Source: Kiloniella laminariae DSM 19542 (lineage in GTDB: Bacteria; Pseudomonadota; Alphaproteobacteria; Kiloniellales; Kiloniellaceae). Taken from it: a stretch of 39,197 nucleotides of DNA. Below are positions 8,558 through 17,333 of the stretch, piece after piece. Every line of letters begins with the position of its first letter. Within the stretch, counting starts at the first letter, position 1. The notes under the pieces were generated by a model that was given only the letters and a program-made list of their open reading frames with translations, was not told where the DNA came from and searched no databases. The stretch spans positions 422,057 to 461,253 of the forward strand of contig NZ_KB893135.1 of the NCBI RefSeq assembly GCF_000374005.1, read 5' to 3'. Made by a program: the position numbers and the translations under genes.

Positions 8558-8962
8558 TTATTCCTGGAGCAGAAATTCCGGATCAGTCGGAACCTGCAGA
8601 GCAACAGCAAGCTGATTGGTTTTCGAAGCCAGCGCCACGATCTTGAGCAGCTCGGCATGCTGGGCTTGCGTCATGCCTTTTGCCTTTGCCCCCGCCGTAT
8701 GGGAGTGCACACAATAGGCACAGTTGTTGATGATCGACACGGCAAGATAAAGCATTTCCTTGGTCTGGGGGTCCAGTTCCGACGGGGTCGCCATCACCGC
8801 CTTGACCTCTGCCCAGGTTCGCTCCAGCAGGTCAGGATCGAAAGCCAGGTAACGCCAGATATTATTGATAAAATCCGTCTTGCGTGTCATCCGGATGTCA
8901 TCGAACACCGTCTTGACGCGGGGATCATTTTCAGGATTTTTCGGCGGCAAAACAGTGGACAT
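8558..8962 (-). CDS. AhpD-like / carboxymuconolactone decarboxylase family protein
   Basis: A 134-residue helical protein of the CMD/AhpD superfamily. The peroxidatic-type motif is visible as E69, then NNCAYCVHSHTAGAK with C81, C84 and H88, the E...CxxC...H arrangement used by AhpD thiol peroxidases. It lacks the substrate residues of true carboxymuconolactone decarboxylases as far as can be judged by eye, so antioxidant thiol chemistry is the better guess. The start ATG at 8962 has GAGGAG nine bases upstream. It lies downstream of LpxR on the same strand, with a hairpin in between that suggests separate transcription. Confidence 0.88.
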   Translation of the reverse strand: MSTVLPPKNPENDPRVKTVFDDIRMTRKTDFINNIWRYLAFDPDLLERTWAEVKAVMATPSELDPQTKEMLYLAVSIINNCAYCVHSHTAGAKAKGMTQAQHAELLKIVALASKTNQLAVALQVPTDPEFLLQE

Positions 8963-9017
8963 AGATAGTTCTCCTCAAAGACAATGACACAGTATATCAA
9001 CTATATCGCCTCTGAAA

Positions 9018-9047
9018 GTTCTCTCCGCTTTACTGGGCTGAGAGAAC
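9018..9047 (-). terminator. Hairpin directly after the lpxR stop codon
   Basis: An 8-bp perfect stem (GTTCTCTC at 9018-9025, GAGAGAAC at 9040-9047) begins at the base after the lpxR stop on the minus strand. Only a short TTT follows, so termination is plausible but weakly supported. Confidence 0.45.
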
Positions 9048-10193
9048 CTAGAACTGATAACCAAAACTGACAGCGCCAAAGACACCCGGGTCATCCTGCC
9101 CGTCGAACTCTTTGGTCCGGTAGATCATGGTATAGCTGATACGGTACTGTTCATAGGTCATGGCCAGCCCGGCATTGAGGTCGGCGACAAAAACCTTTTT
9201 GTCAACGCTGTGAGAATCACTGAAGGTATTGCCGTCGAGGAAAATGTTCCGGGCAACCGCCCGTCCTTCGGCACCGGCAAAAAGATACCAGCTCCAGCCG
9301 TCATCCGGAACCTCGAAAGCTCCGGTTCCCGGAAGACCCGGCCGCACCCGCACCGGGTTGTCCTGCCACTGGTCTTTTTCCGGGGCAAGCCGGAAGGTCA
9401 CCCCGACATCGGCAAAGGTGTGCACATTCCCCAGCATGGCCCCGTAATAGGGGGATGCCGCGAGCGACATACCTGCCCCCTCGACGCTGAGCGCCTTGGG
9501 AAAGCGACGCTGCCAGCCAAGCGAAAGTGTCGGCTCGTGATTGAGCTGATTTGACCAGCCCCGCGGGGTTGGACTGTCCGGGGTCACATGGGTATGAACA
9601 AATTTTTGTGCCTGTTCTCCGAGGGCCGCAGGTCCGACGATCCCGACAGAGGCTTCGACCTCATCGATGTGATTGCCTGTAATCGTTACCAGCCCCATGG
9701 AGCCGTAAAGATGCGCCGCCCAGGGACGATCATCCGGGTCCTGCTCCCGCTGGCGGATATTTTCCGGCGAATAGAGATTCTGCCCTACGGAATAAAAAAC
9801 ACTGGAGGTATCGTTGATGCCAAAGGTGGGGATGACCTCATCAAGCGCATAGGCCACTTCCGGCAGATCCGCATTGAGATCCAGATAACCCAGCCTGACA
9901 CCGCTGGTGTAATTTTTGTCAGTTCCGGCAGCCCCCAGGGAATCATTCTCGATCACCAGAGTAATAATCTGGTCCCGCTTTTTGTCGAAAATCCGCCCCC
10001 TCGCCTGCTGCTCCAGCGTCGGTGTCTCGATAACGGCTGGTTGCTCCTGCAGCGGATCAATTGCTTCCGGAGCAGCTGTTTGGGACAGGGCAACAGAACA
10101 ATTCCCCAGCACACCCCCAGCAATGGTCCCGACAACGCCCAAAGTCATCAACAGCCTGCGGCAGGGCAGCCAGATAAATGATGTGGACAGCAT
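9048..10193 (-). CDS. lpxR: LpxR family outer-membrane lipid A 3'-O-deacylase
   Basis: A 381-residue protein with an N-terminal signal (hydrophobic stretch about residues 14-38), a short Gln/Pro-rich linker, and a beta-barrel domain ending in the typical outer-membrane C-terminal aromatic (GYQF). Catalytic features of LpxR are visible: N83-D84 in VIENDSLG, the NYTSG segment (94-98), and H200 in GPAALGEQAQKFVH. LpxR is a calcium-dependent enzyme that removes the 3'-linked acyl chain from lipid A in the outer membrane, which changes envelope properties and immune recognition. Of normal family length once the signal and linker are discounted. It is not in an obvious operon with its neighbours. 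The deacylase assignment is by family; activity in this organism is not shown. Confidence 0.85.
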   Translation of the reverse strand: MLSTSFIWLPCRRLLMTLGVVGTIAGGVLGNCSVALSQTAAPEAIDPLQEQPAVIETPTLEQQARGRIFDKKRDQIITLVIENDSLGAAGTDKNYTSGVRLGYLDLNADLPEVAYALDEVIPTFGINDTSSVFYSVGQNLYSPENIRQREQDPDDRPWAAHLYGSMGLVTITGNHIDEVEASVGIVGPAALGEQAQKFVHTHVTPDSPTPRGWSNQLNHEPTLSLGWQRRFPKALSVEGAGMSLAASPYYGAMLGNVHTFADVGVTFRLAPEKDQWQDNPVRVRPGLPGTGAFEVPDDGWSWYLFAGAEGRAVARNIFLDGNTFSDSHSVDKKVFVADLNAGLAMTYEQYRISYTMIYRTKEFDGQDDPGVFGAVSFGYQF

Positions 10194-10320
10194 GGATAGA
10201 GGAACCCCCGATTATATCTGATTACCTGATTCGAAACATCGGCTATTTAGGGCAGGGAAAGGACATATGTCCAGTGTCTTCTCAAGGGCCAGCCCCGGGC
10301 CAAGCTTCGAGAGCAAAAAA

Positions 10321-12033
10321 TTACGCAGCCGGATAATCTGCTCTGGGCAGGGTCACAATCACTTGGGTCCCCTCTCCCACTTTACTTTTGATGCTCAGGT
10401 TCCCCCCCTGGGCACGAGCCAGCTTCAGGGCCAGAGCCAACCCCAGACCAACACCGCTGTGGTTGCGAGTCATGCTGCCCTGAACCTGGTAAAAAGGCTC
10501 GAGCACCCTGGTCAGATCCTTCTCCTCAATTCCAACCCCGGTATCCTCGACCACAAAAGCAATAAAAGGCTTGGCCGCACCATCTGCACAGGAAAGCTCC
10601 CCGACATCCGCCATCCTTTCTTCTGTTTGATCAACCGGCTTGACTGTAAGAGAAACCCGTCCTTTTCCCGGCGTAAACTTGATCGCATTGACCAGCAGAT
10701 TGACCAGGATCTGTTTCACATGCTGATCGTCCGCCCGAATGTAATATTCTTCTTCCGGCAGTTGAATGGCAAGCGTCAGTCTGGCTTCCTCTGCCCGGTT
10801 TCGTACCAGTCGTTCACAGCTTTTCAGTATCTCAATAACGGAAAGTACCCGTGGCAAGGGGAAGAGCTTCCCGGTTTCGATCACAGAGATATCGAGAATA
10901 TCATTGATCATATTAAGCAGAAAGCTGGCCGAGCCCTCAATATCATCGATATAGCCCTGGTAACGTTTGTTATTGATCGGGCCAAACAGCTCCTTTTGCA
11001 AGATCCCCGAAAAGCCCAGAATAGCATTCAAGGGGGTGCGCAATTCATGGCTCATATTGGCCAGAAACTCCCCCTTGGCCAAATTGGCTGCTTCCGCGTG
11101 ATTTTTCTGTTCAATCAATTCCTGCCGCGCCCGAAAGCTTTCAATCGCCACGCGGCAGATCTGGGCGCAGGAAAGAATAAGATCCAGCTCAGCCCGATCA
11201 GGAGGGCGAACGGTCTTATAGTAAATTGCAAAGGTGCCCAATGTTTTCTGGTCCGAGCCGATAATTGGCTGGGACCAGCAGGCCCGAAAAGCTGTGTGGG
11301 ACATGAGTTCAAGATATGGCTGCCAGTTCGGATGGCTAAGGATATCCTCAATCACCACCAGCCTCTGCCCCCAGGCTGCCGCGCCACAGGAACCGACTGT
11401 TTCACCGATTTCAAGAAAATCTATTGCTTTAACATACTCATCCGGCAGGCTTGGGCCGCTTGTTCCACGCAGATAACGCCCTTCTTCAAGCAACATCACC
11501 GCACAGTTCATATGCGGATAGATTGCCTCCACTCCCAGGACAAGTTGGTCAAAAATATCTTTGAGTGGCAAACCCTTGGCGATATTCGTCAGGGTTTCGT
11601 TATAGGCCTCTATAATCTGTTCACGGTTTTTAGCAGCTGTAACATCTGTACTGACGCACAGAAAATGGCGACGATCATCGACCTTGCGACAAAAAGGGGT
11701 GATCGTCAGATCTTCCCAATAATGGGTTCCTTCCCGATTCAACCCGCAGATGACACCAGACCAGGCTTCGCCCTGATAGAGCTTTCCCCAGATATCCTCG
11801 ATATAATCATCTGGATGATGTCCGGATCGCAAAACCCGGACATGCTGTCCGATCAACTCGTCAGCAGTAAAACCACAAAGATCAAGGTATTTCTGATTGG
11901 CATAGCTGATCACCTGGTCTTCCGTCATGACCAGAACAAGAGCATGTTTGTTCAGCGCTCCGAACAGATCCTGAATCTCTTCAAGATCAGAAATGTCAAA
12001 AGCTTTCACGTCCTGCGCGGTTAACTCCGCCAA
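10321..12033 (-). CDS. Soluble PAS-GAF sensor histidine kinase
   Basis: A 570-residue histidine kinase. In order: PAS domain (about 25-140, with [18 protein letters not shown]), GAF domain (about 145-305), HisKA with phospho-acceptor H329 in [19 protein letters not shown], and HATPase_c with N-box [10 protein letters not shown] (445-454), VEDTGVGI and GVGLGLALA. No transmembrane segment or signal is visible, so it senses a cytoplasmic cue. The start appears to be a TTG at 12033, with AGGAG seven bases upstream and no nearby in-frame ATG. No response regulator is encoded in this window, making it an orphan kinase that must signal to a partner elsewhere. The signal is unknown. Confidence 0.92.
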   Translation of the reverse strand: MAELTAQDVKAFDISDLEEIQDLFGALNKHALVLVMTEDQVISYANQKYLDLCGFTADELIGQHVRVLRSGHHPDDYIEDIWGKLYQGEAWSGVICGLNREGTHYWEDLTITPFCRKVDDRRHFLCVSTDVTAAKNREQIIEAYNETLTNIAKGLPLKDIFDQLVLGVEAIYPHMNCAVMLLEEGRYLRGTSGPSLPDEYVKAIDFLEIGETVGSCGAAAWGQRLVVIEDILSHPNWQPYLELMSHTAFRACWSQPIIGSDQKTLGTFAIYYKTVRPPDRAELDLILSCAQICRVAIESFRARQELIEQKNHAEAANLAKGEFLANMSHELRTPLNAILGFSGILQKELFGPINNKRYQGYIDDIEGSASFLLNMINDILDISVIETGKLFPLPRVLSVIEILKSCERLVRNRAEEARLTLAIQLPEEEYYIRADDQHVKQILVNLLVNAIKFTPGKGRVSLTVKPVDQTEERMADVGELSCADGAAKPFIAFVVEDTGVGIEEKDLTRVLEPFYQVQGSMTRNHSGVGLGLALALKLARAQGGNLSIKSKVGEGTQVIVTLPRADYPAA

Positions 12034-12130
12034 ATCTATACTCCTGATCGCCTCGTCTTGATTCTTCGTGCCTGTCTAGGCGGTTACTATCATCGCTGGA
12101 TAGCCTGTCTATAATCCACACTAAAGATTG

Positions 12131-13057
12131 TTATTTTATGAACACTTTTTTCTTGTTCTTGATATTGATCAGAACAACCCCTGATAACGCAATCAGAACA
12201 CCTGTTGCGACGAACAGATCAAATTGTTCCCCAAGAACAAAAGTTCCCAGTGCGACACCAACCCCGGCTCTTAAATAACTCTGGCTTGCAACCCCAAGCG
12301 ACCCAAGCGTCCGTAAAAGACGGAAATAAATCAACAAAGCTAGACCAGTCGAAAAAATCGCAAGGGCCAGTGCCGCCAAAATGGATCGTTCTGACATTTC
12401 AACCTGCCAGGGTTTCTCAAACAGCAAGCTTGCCGGGACAAGACAAAATACTGCCCAGATCATTGTTCCTGTTGCCGCTACGGTTGGCGACAGATGCGAA
12501 AGCCGTTTACCATAAACAGCTGCACCGGCATAAAGCACAGCCCCGAGCAACACAGCCAGTTGGGCGAGCGCGTCTCTTCCCAGCCCTTGAAGTACTTCTG
12601 GACCAACAATAAGAAGCACACCGATAATCCCCAGACAGGCCCCTAATAATTTGAACAAAGGCGGTGTTTCGCCACGGACAAAAAACAACATGAAAAAGAA
12701 AACGAACACCGGAGAAGTTGAATTGAGCACACTTGCCAGGCCGCTTTCGACATATTGCTGCCCCCACGCCAGAACCGTCCAGGCACCAATACTGTTGAAC
12801 AAGGCCTGAACAAATAACATTCCCCAAGTCGTTTTGTCTTTCGGCAGGGCTTCACCACGCCCTTTCATCACCACCCCAAGTAACACCGCTGCAATACTGA
12901 CCCGCAGAGCAATCAGAGTTAGCGGCGGGATGGTCTCAAGCGAGATCTGGATGAGCAGGTAGGAGCCTCCCCAAAGCAAGGCGAGCAGACCCAGCAACAC
13001 AAACTCGAGTAGCGGATCAAAGCGATCCTGCGATGATATTCTGGCCGTTCTTTCCAT
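12131..13057 (-). CDS. EamA/DMT family transporter
   Basis: A 308-residue membrane protein with about ten hydrophobic helices in two homologous EamA halves. Examples are LLALLWGGSYLLIQ near the N-terminus and GVALGTFVLGEQFDLFVATGVLIALSGVVLI at the end. The frame stays open upstream to 13153, but the ATG at 13057 has GGAG about eight bases upstream and begins just before the first helix, so I use it. Members export or import metabolites such as amino acids and nucleotides. It is divergent from an ArsR-type regulator gene (start 13180) across a 122-bp gap. By context that regulator probably controls this transporter. Confidence 0.88.
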   Translation of the reverse strand: MERTARISSQDRFDPLLEFVLLGLLALLWGGSYLLIQISLETIPPLTLIALRVSIAAVLLGVVMKGRGEALPKDKTTWGMLFVQALFNSIGAWTVLAWGQQYVESGLASVLNSTSPVFVFFFMLFFVRGETPPLFKLLGACLGIIGVLLIVGPEVLQGLGRDALAQLAVLLGAVLYAGAAVYGKRLSHLSPTVAATGTMIWAVFCLVPASLLFEKPWQVEMSERSILAALALAIFSTGLALLIYFRLLRTLGSLGVASQSYLRAGVGVALGTFVLGEQFDLFVATGVLIALSGVVLINIKNKKKVFIK

Positions 13058-13160
13058 ATTATAACTCCAGTCACATGGTAAAACCGCCCCCGACCTCGCG
13101 GCAGGATCATTGATTGACGGCAAAATGTAATGCACTATGAACCATTGCCACAACCTAATG

Positions 13161-13178
13161 CTTCGTTTATGATCGAAG
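13161..13178. promoter_or_regulatory. Inverted repeat at the ArsR-type gene start
   Basis: Arms CTTCG and CGAAG are separated by 8 bp, ending one base before the regulator's ATG and 104 bp from the EamA start. This may be an autoregulatory operator. It takes the place of a normal ribosome-binding site. Confidence 0.35.
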
Positions 13179-13179
13179 T

Positions 13180-13872
13180 ATGAAAGAAGGACCTGACATT
13201 ACCCTTTTGGGCTCCCTTATCGGAGACCCTGCCCGCGCCAACATGCTTACTGCCCTGATGAGCGGCAAGGCTTTGACAGCCAGTGAACTGGCCGCCGAGG
13301 CAGGCATTACGCTGCAAACCACTTCGGCTCATTTGGGCAAGCTTGAAGGTGGCGGCCTGATCCGTCAGCGCAAACAGGGACGGCACCGCTATTTCACTCT
13401 GGCTGATGAAGATGTTGGCAGCTTGCTTGAAACCATGATGGGACTGGCGGCAAAAAAAGGCCATACCCGCACCCGTACAGGTCCCAAGGCCCCGGCCCTG
13501 CGCAAGGCCCGCGTCTGCTACAATCATCTGGCGGGTGAACTGGGCGTGCAGATGTATGACAGCCTGTTAAGCCGCGGTTTTCTTCTGGCACAAGAAGATG
13601 AAGACATGCTGATCCTCAGTGATCAGGGGCGCGATTTTATCGCCGATCTCGGTGTCGATATCTCCCCACTCAACCAGTCACGACGCCCCCTGTGCAAATC
13701 CTGTCTGGACTGGAGCGCCCGCCGCAGCCATCTCGCGGGCTCTCTCGGCACCGCCCTGCTGGAGCATTTTTATCACAAGGGCTGGGCCAAACGGATCGAA
13801 GGTCAGCGGATTGTCGAGTTTTCCAGACCCGGCGAATTCAGCTTCCAGAAGCTCTTTCCTCTTCAGACATAA
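13180..13872 (+). CDS. ArsR/SmtB-type winged-helix transcriptional regulator
   Basis: A 230-residue regulator with an ArsR-type winged helix in residues about 5-85, including LIGDPARANMLTALMSGKALTASELA and the recognition helix TTSAHLGKLEGGGLI. It is longer than simple ArsR repressors. The extra C-terminal domain contains RRPLCKSCLDWSARRSHLAG, with C171/C174-like paired cysteines that might bind metal or sense redox state (inference). The ATG at 13180 lacks a strong ribosome-binding site and abuts an inverted repeat. The divergent EamA transporter is the probable target. Its 3' end overlaps the convergent hydrolase gene by 35 bp. Confidence 0.88.
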   Translation: MKEGPDITLLGSLIGDPARANMLTALMSGKALTASELAAEAGITLQTTSAHLGKLEGGGLIRQRKQGRHRYFTLADEDVGSLLETMMGLAAKKGHTRTRTGPKAPALRKARVCYNHLAGELGVQMYDSLLSRGFLLAQEDEDMLILSDQGRDFIADLGVDISPLNQSRRPLCKSCLDWSARRSHLAGSLGTALLEHFYHKGWAKRIEGQRIVEFSRPGEFSFQKLFPLQT

Positions 13873-14497
13873 TGCTCCCCACCAACTCTGCGATGGCATT
13901 TCTTACATCAAAAGCAATCAGAATCTTTTCCTCTGCACAGATTACATCTGTGTACTTCTGGGCCTCACTGGCACAGTAATTATGAGAGAGCGGATTCAGG
14001 AACCCGTGCGCACCCTCTGCCTTAAAGCAAACCACTTCTTGCTTTTCCCGAAGCGCCGAAATTGTATCATCAACAGAAAAATGATCCTCCGCAGCAGGAA
14101 AGATCAAGGTGACAGGGCAGCCGGGAGATAGGCCCAGATTGTTTCTGATCTGGCCGGGATAAAAGCCGATCAAATGAGAGATGCCATGTTTTTCCCCGGA
14201 CCCGACCACACGCCAGGCCGCGGATGCGCCTGCACTAAATCCCAGCAGAACAAGGCCACTGTTTGGTTTCTGAACAGCAATCTGCCCGACCGCGCTTTCA
14301 ACCCTTCGCGCATAGCCCTCATGGCCACAGCATTCTATAAAAGCGGTATAGGCTTCGGTTTCATTGGCAAAGGATCTTTTTTGGCCCTCATAGGGATCAA
14401 GCAGCAAGACTTCATACCCCGCCTTTTGCAAATCCAGCACCCATCTGTCTGTAGCCGAGCCACGCCCCCAGATATCCGTGATCACCAGGACAAGCAT
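13838..14497 (-). CDS. Alpha/beta hydrolase, dienelactone hydrolase-like
   Basis: A 219-residue alpha/beta hydrolase. The nucleophile elbow reads LLGFSAGASAAWR (serine nucleophile), an aspartate lies in PAAEDHF, and a histidine in EGAHGFLNP completes a plausible triad. The frame extends upstream to 14599. I chose the ATG at 14497 because it begins the first beta strand (MLVLVITDIWG) and lies two bases after the stop of the upstream Lrp-type gene, an arrangement typical of translational coupling. Substrate unknown. It forms a two-gene unit with that regulator, and its 3' end overlaps the convergent ArsR-type gene by 35 bp. Confidence 0.8.
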   Translation of the reverse strand: MLVLVITDIWGRGSATDRWVLDLQKAGYEVLLLDPYEGQKRSFANETEAYTAFIECCGHEGYARRVESAVGQIAVQKPNSGLVLLGFSAGASAAWRVVGSGEKHGISHLIGFYPGQIRNNLGLSPGCPVTLIFPAAEDHFSVDDTISALREKQEVVCFKAEGAHGFLNPLSHNYCASEAQKYTDVICAEEKILIAFDVRNAIAELVGSIMSEEERASGS

Positions 14498-14498
14498 C

Positions 14499-15014
14499 TC
14501 AGGGTTCCACAAATCCAATTGAGGGATCGGGTGTCTCCAGAAGCTCCTCGCTGATTCCCGCCTGCACCCCTCGTTCAAGATAGGTCGACAGTGCCACATA
14601 GCTACGTGTCGCCCTTACCCCTGTGACTTTGTATAGCCGGGAGAGAAATCCCTCCAGCGCCTGACTGCTCTGCAAGCGGACCTTGAGAAGCATGCAGGTA
14701 TCCCCGGTGACGGAATGCATTTCTTCTAGCTCGGGAAGTTCTGTCAGGTTCATGAGTTCCGGCGACTTGCCCCAGCCGGAGGTATCCACATGGACAAAAG
14801 CCAACAGCGGCTTCCCAATCGCCGGGCCATCAAGCTGGGCTGTGGTTCCCTTGATCCGCCCATCCGCCCGCAAACGCTTGACCCGTTCATGGGTTGCCGG
14901 GGCCGAAAGTCCGACTCGCTCCCCCAGCTCGGCAAAACTGAGATCAGCTTTCTGGCAAAGCTCACCTAATATTCTTCGGTCAATCGCATCAAGTAGACGG
15001 GGAGTATCTGGCAT
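14499..15014 (-). CDS. Lrp/AsnC family transcriptional regulator
   Basis: A 171-residue second Lrp/AsnC regulator in the window, not closely similar to the first. The N-terminal HTH (LLDAIDRRILGELCQKADLSF, LSAPATHERVKRLRADG) is followed by a RAM domain (HSVTGDTCMLLKVRLQ). It is divergent from an MFS exporter gene starting at 15119 and is apparently co-transcribed with the downstream hydrolase. Its probable target is the divergent promoter region at 15015-15118, where I found no convincing dyad. No strong ribosome-binding site precedes the ATG at 15014. Confidence 0.9.
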   Translation of the reverse strand: MPDTPRLLDAIDRRILGELCQKADLSFAELGERVGLSAPATHERVKRLRADGRIKGTTAQLDGPAIGKPLLAFVHVDTSGWGKSPELMNLTELPELEEMHSVTGDTCMLLKVRLQSSQALEGFLSRLYKVTGVRATRSYVALSTYLERGVQAGISEELLETPDPSIGFVEP

Positions 15015-15118
15015 CTTCAGAATAACATCTCGTTTTATTTGTTCCGCATATTTATCACTTCACAATACTACATTCGGCAATTAGCGTACAAGACAGTATA
15101 TTCATCAAGGTCACTATC

Positions 15119-16294
15119 ATGTTCACCTTTCCCATCTTTCTGCTGACCGCTTCGGTTGCCATCGTCGGCTCCAACGCGCTCGCTCTCAGCCCCATCGCGG
15201 GAGCTGTTGCCCGTTCTTTTCCCGGGATTACGGCTGCTGATGTCATGGTCGCCTCTGCTGCCTACGGTATTGCCACAGCCGCCAGCGCCCTGCTTCTCGC
15301 CCCGAGCATAGACAAAATGGGTGCGAAACGGGCTCTGGAGATGGCCCTTATCCTGCTTGCAATTGCTATGTTACTTACAGCCGCCGCTCCCTCGCTCTGG
15401 CTCTTATGCGGTGGACAGGTTCTGGCCGGGATCGCTGCGGGTATTGCCCTGCCTGCATCCTATGGTCTGTCAGCAGAGTTGGCACCAAAAGGTCAGGAAA
15501 GCAAAACCCTCGGACTGGTATTAACAGGCTGGACTCTCAGTCTCGTCATTGGGGTCAGTCTTTCGGCATTGATTGCCGATTTCTTCCATTGGCGTGGAGC
15601 CTTTGCCGCCATGGGTCTGCTCGCTGTGCTGATCCTGCTTGGCCTGAAGTTTGCCAGTTCGCGCGAGAAAACCTGGAGTGTCGCCGCTAACTACAACCGG
15701 GCGACCTCTCCCTTAACCGCCCTGCGGGTACCCGGAATACTGTCAGGTTTGATGGTAAGCGCTGCATTCATGACACCTTTTTACGGCGTGTACAGCTACC
15801 TTGGCGCCCATTTACAAGAAGCACTTGGTCTCTCGCCCGCCATTGCGGGCATTGTATCTCTTCTTTATGGCATCGGTTTCGGCTGTGCGCTTTTTTTCAC
15901 GCCTTTCATAGACCGCCATGGCTCCAAGAAAGTTGCAGTATTTGTGTTCATCGCTGCTGGCCTGATCTATCTCTCAATAGCGTTGGTCACTGCAAGTTTC
16001 TATCTGCTGGTTGCTTTCAGTTTCTTCTGGGGGCTTATCAATCACCTGGGGCTGAATCTGATCGTCGGCAGGCTTACGGCCCTCGATCCGGGTCAGCGCG
16101 GTGCAATAATGGGACTTAATTCAACAGTGACCTATCTCTGTGTCTTTATCGGTGCGGTGGGCTTTCGCCCGCTCTATGAACTCTCTGGTCTCTCCGTCTG
16201 TGCGCTGGTCGCATCGCTTTGTGTTCTACCCGCCATCATCGACGGCCTGCAACGACGCAGGGAAGCCGGGCAGGCTGATGCCAACCCGGCTTGA
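15119..16294 (+). CDS. MFS transporter, DHA1 drug/metabolite efflux type
   Basis: A 391-residue protein with 12 predicted membrane helices. The MFS motif A region appears as LLAPSIDKMGAKRALEMA after helix 2, and the DHA1 motif C-like glycine-rich segment as GWTLSLVIGVSLSALIADFFHWRGAF. This is the usual pattern for AraJ/YdhP-like 12-TM exporters of sugars, nucleosides or drugs. The ATG at 15119 is preceded by AAGG at good spacing. It is divergent from the Lrp-type regulator, which likely controls it in response to an amino acid-like compound (inference). It converges on the cyclase gene with only 26 bp between stops and no visible terminator there. Confidence 0.9.
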   Translation: MFTFPIFLLTASVAIVGSNALALSPIAGAVARSFPGITAADVMVASAAYGIATAASALLLAPSIDKMGAKRALEMALILLAIAMLLTAAAPSLWLLCGGQVLAGIAAGIALPASYGLSAELAPKGQESKTLGLVLTGWTLSLVIGVSLSALIADFFHWRGAFAAMGLLAVLILLGLKFASSREKTWSVAANYNRATSPLTALRVPGILSGLMVSAAFMTPFYGVYSYLGAHLQEALGLSPAIAGIVSLLYGIGFGCALFFTPFIDRHGSKKVAVFVFIAAGLIYLSIALVTASFYLLVAFSFFWGLINHLGLNLIVGRLTALDPGQRGAIMGLNSTVTYLCVFIGAVGFRPLYELSGLSVCALVASLCVLPAIIDGLQRRREAGQADANPA

Positions 16295-16320
16295 TCTTCT
16301 TTGTTTTATTGTCGGGCCAT

Positions 16321-17139
16321 TCAGACCATCGCCATCACCCGGGCCGGGCCGCCGGTACCACCGCGATGTTTCGGTGCACCGACAATCAGCACAGCCCCAC
16401 TAGCCGGTACCTTGTCGAGATTGGCGATACATTCCAGACCCCAGCGGTTTTCCGGCAACCAGGCATAGTGGGTGGCAAAGTCGGGCGACTGACCGTAATC
16501 CAGTGACAGACTGTCTGTCGCAATACCAATGGCCGGGGTTTCCAGCAACATCTGCGCGGCTTCGACATGGAAGCCGGGGAAATGCATCTTGCCCTCGGCA
16601 TCGACATTGCGGAACATTGTCCCGCCTACATGTTTGTCCCAGCCGGAGTTCATCGCCACACAGGCCTTATCGGGGATATCCCCGTGTTTGGCAATCCAGG
16701 CCTTGATGTCATCGGGAGTAACCTGGGCATCGGCATCTGCCGCTGCTTTTTCCCGGATATCTATCACGCAAAGCGGCACCACCAGATTGCTGATCGGGAT
16801 CTCCGCCACCGACTGTCCGTTTTCGGAAAAGTGCAGCGGCGCATCAACATGGGTTCCCGTATGTTCGTTCAACCTCAGTTCAAGCAGATTGAACTTGTGT
16901 TCTTCGTAATTGAACTTCTGATCCCGGAAAAACTGCTGCTCGCCAAAATAGGTCGGGAAGTCCTCGTGCAGTTCGTGCGTCATGTCCTCAACCCGGTCAG
17001 GGGCTCCTGCCAGTACCGGTGCCGAAAAACTGGTTGCAGAGAGTGCCGCGACAGCAGCCCCTGCAGTTGCTGATCTGAAGAGATCGCGTCGGGACAGCAT
17101 TTTGCTTTTAACGGATTCAATCACACAGGCGTCACACAT
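16321..17139 (-). CDS. Tat-exported cyclase family protein (kynurenine formamidase-like fold)
   Basis: A 272-residue metal-dependent cyclase/formamidase-like hydrolase. The metal motif is EHTGTHVDAPLHFS (H, H, D, H). The N-terminus is unusual: MCDACVIESVKSKM precedes the twin-arginine motif SRRDLFRSA and a hydrophobic stretch ending about ALSATSFSAPVLAGA, so the protein should be Tat-exported. The frame is open further upstream, but the ATG at 17139 has AGGGAG at the right distance. KynB formamidases are cytosolic and shorter, so a periplasmic amide, ester or lactone substrate is more likely; the substrate is unknown. The IclR-type gene upstream is on the same strand. A 24-nt inverted repeat lies between them. 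Confidence 0.85.
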   Translation of the reverse strand: MCDACVIESVKSKMLSRRDLFRSATAGAAVAALSATSFSAPVLAGAPDRVEDMTHELHEDFPTYFGEQQFFRDQKFNYEEHKFNLLELRLNEHTGTHVDAPLHFSENGQSVAEIPISNLVVPLCVIDIREKAAADADAQVTPDDIKAWIAKHGDIPDKACVAMNSGWDKHVGGTMFRNVDAEGKMHFPGFHVEAAQMLLETPAIGIATDSLSLDYGQSPDFATHYAWLPENRWGLECIANLDKVPASGAVLIVGAPKHRGGTGGPARVMAMV

Positions 17140-17256
17140 CTTGTATTTCTCCCTCTTGGACTGGTCTTGTTTTCCACCTCCTCCAGAAGATCCATACCGG
17201 GAAACGAGGATGCGGCTTGATGAAGAGGCAACAACCATACCATGAATATATGCTTG

Positions 17257-17280
17257 TGAATATTTACAGCCAAATATTCA
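17257..17280. promoter_or_regulatory. 9-6-9 inverted repeat upstream of the cyclase gene
   Basis: Perfect arms TGAATATTT and AAATATTCA with a 6-bp spacer lie about 120 bp upstream of the cyclase start and after the IclR-type stop. Further partial copies of the arm (GAATAT, AAATATT) occur on both sides. It is a candidate operator or promoter element for the cyclase gene. The sequence differs from the dyad in front of the IclR-type gene. Confidence 0.4.
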
Positions 17281-17333
17281 TGGGCAAATATTTTCACCCC
17301 CAAACCCCTTCCCCCCAGAACTCGGGCAGGACC

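Noticed and set aside
10267-12024. A 585-codon plus-strand open frame opposite the histidine kinase
   Set aside because: The minus strand encodes complete PAS, GAF, HisKA and HATPase motifs; the antisense product has none.
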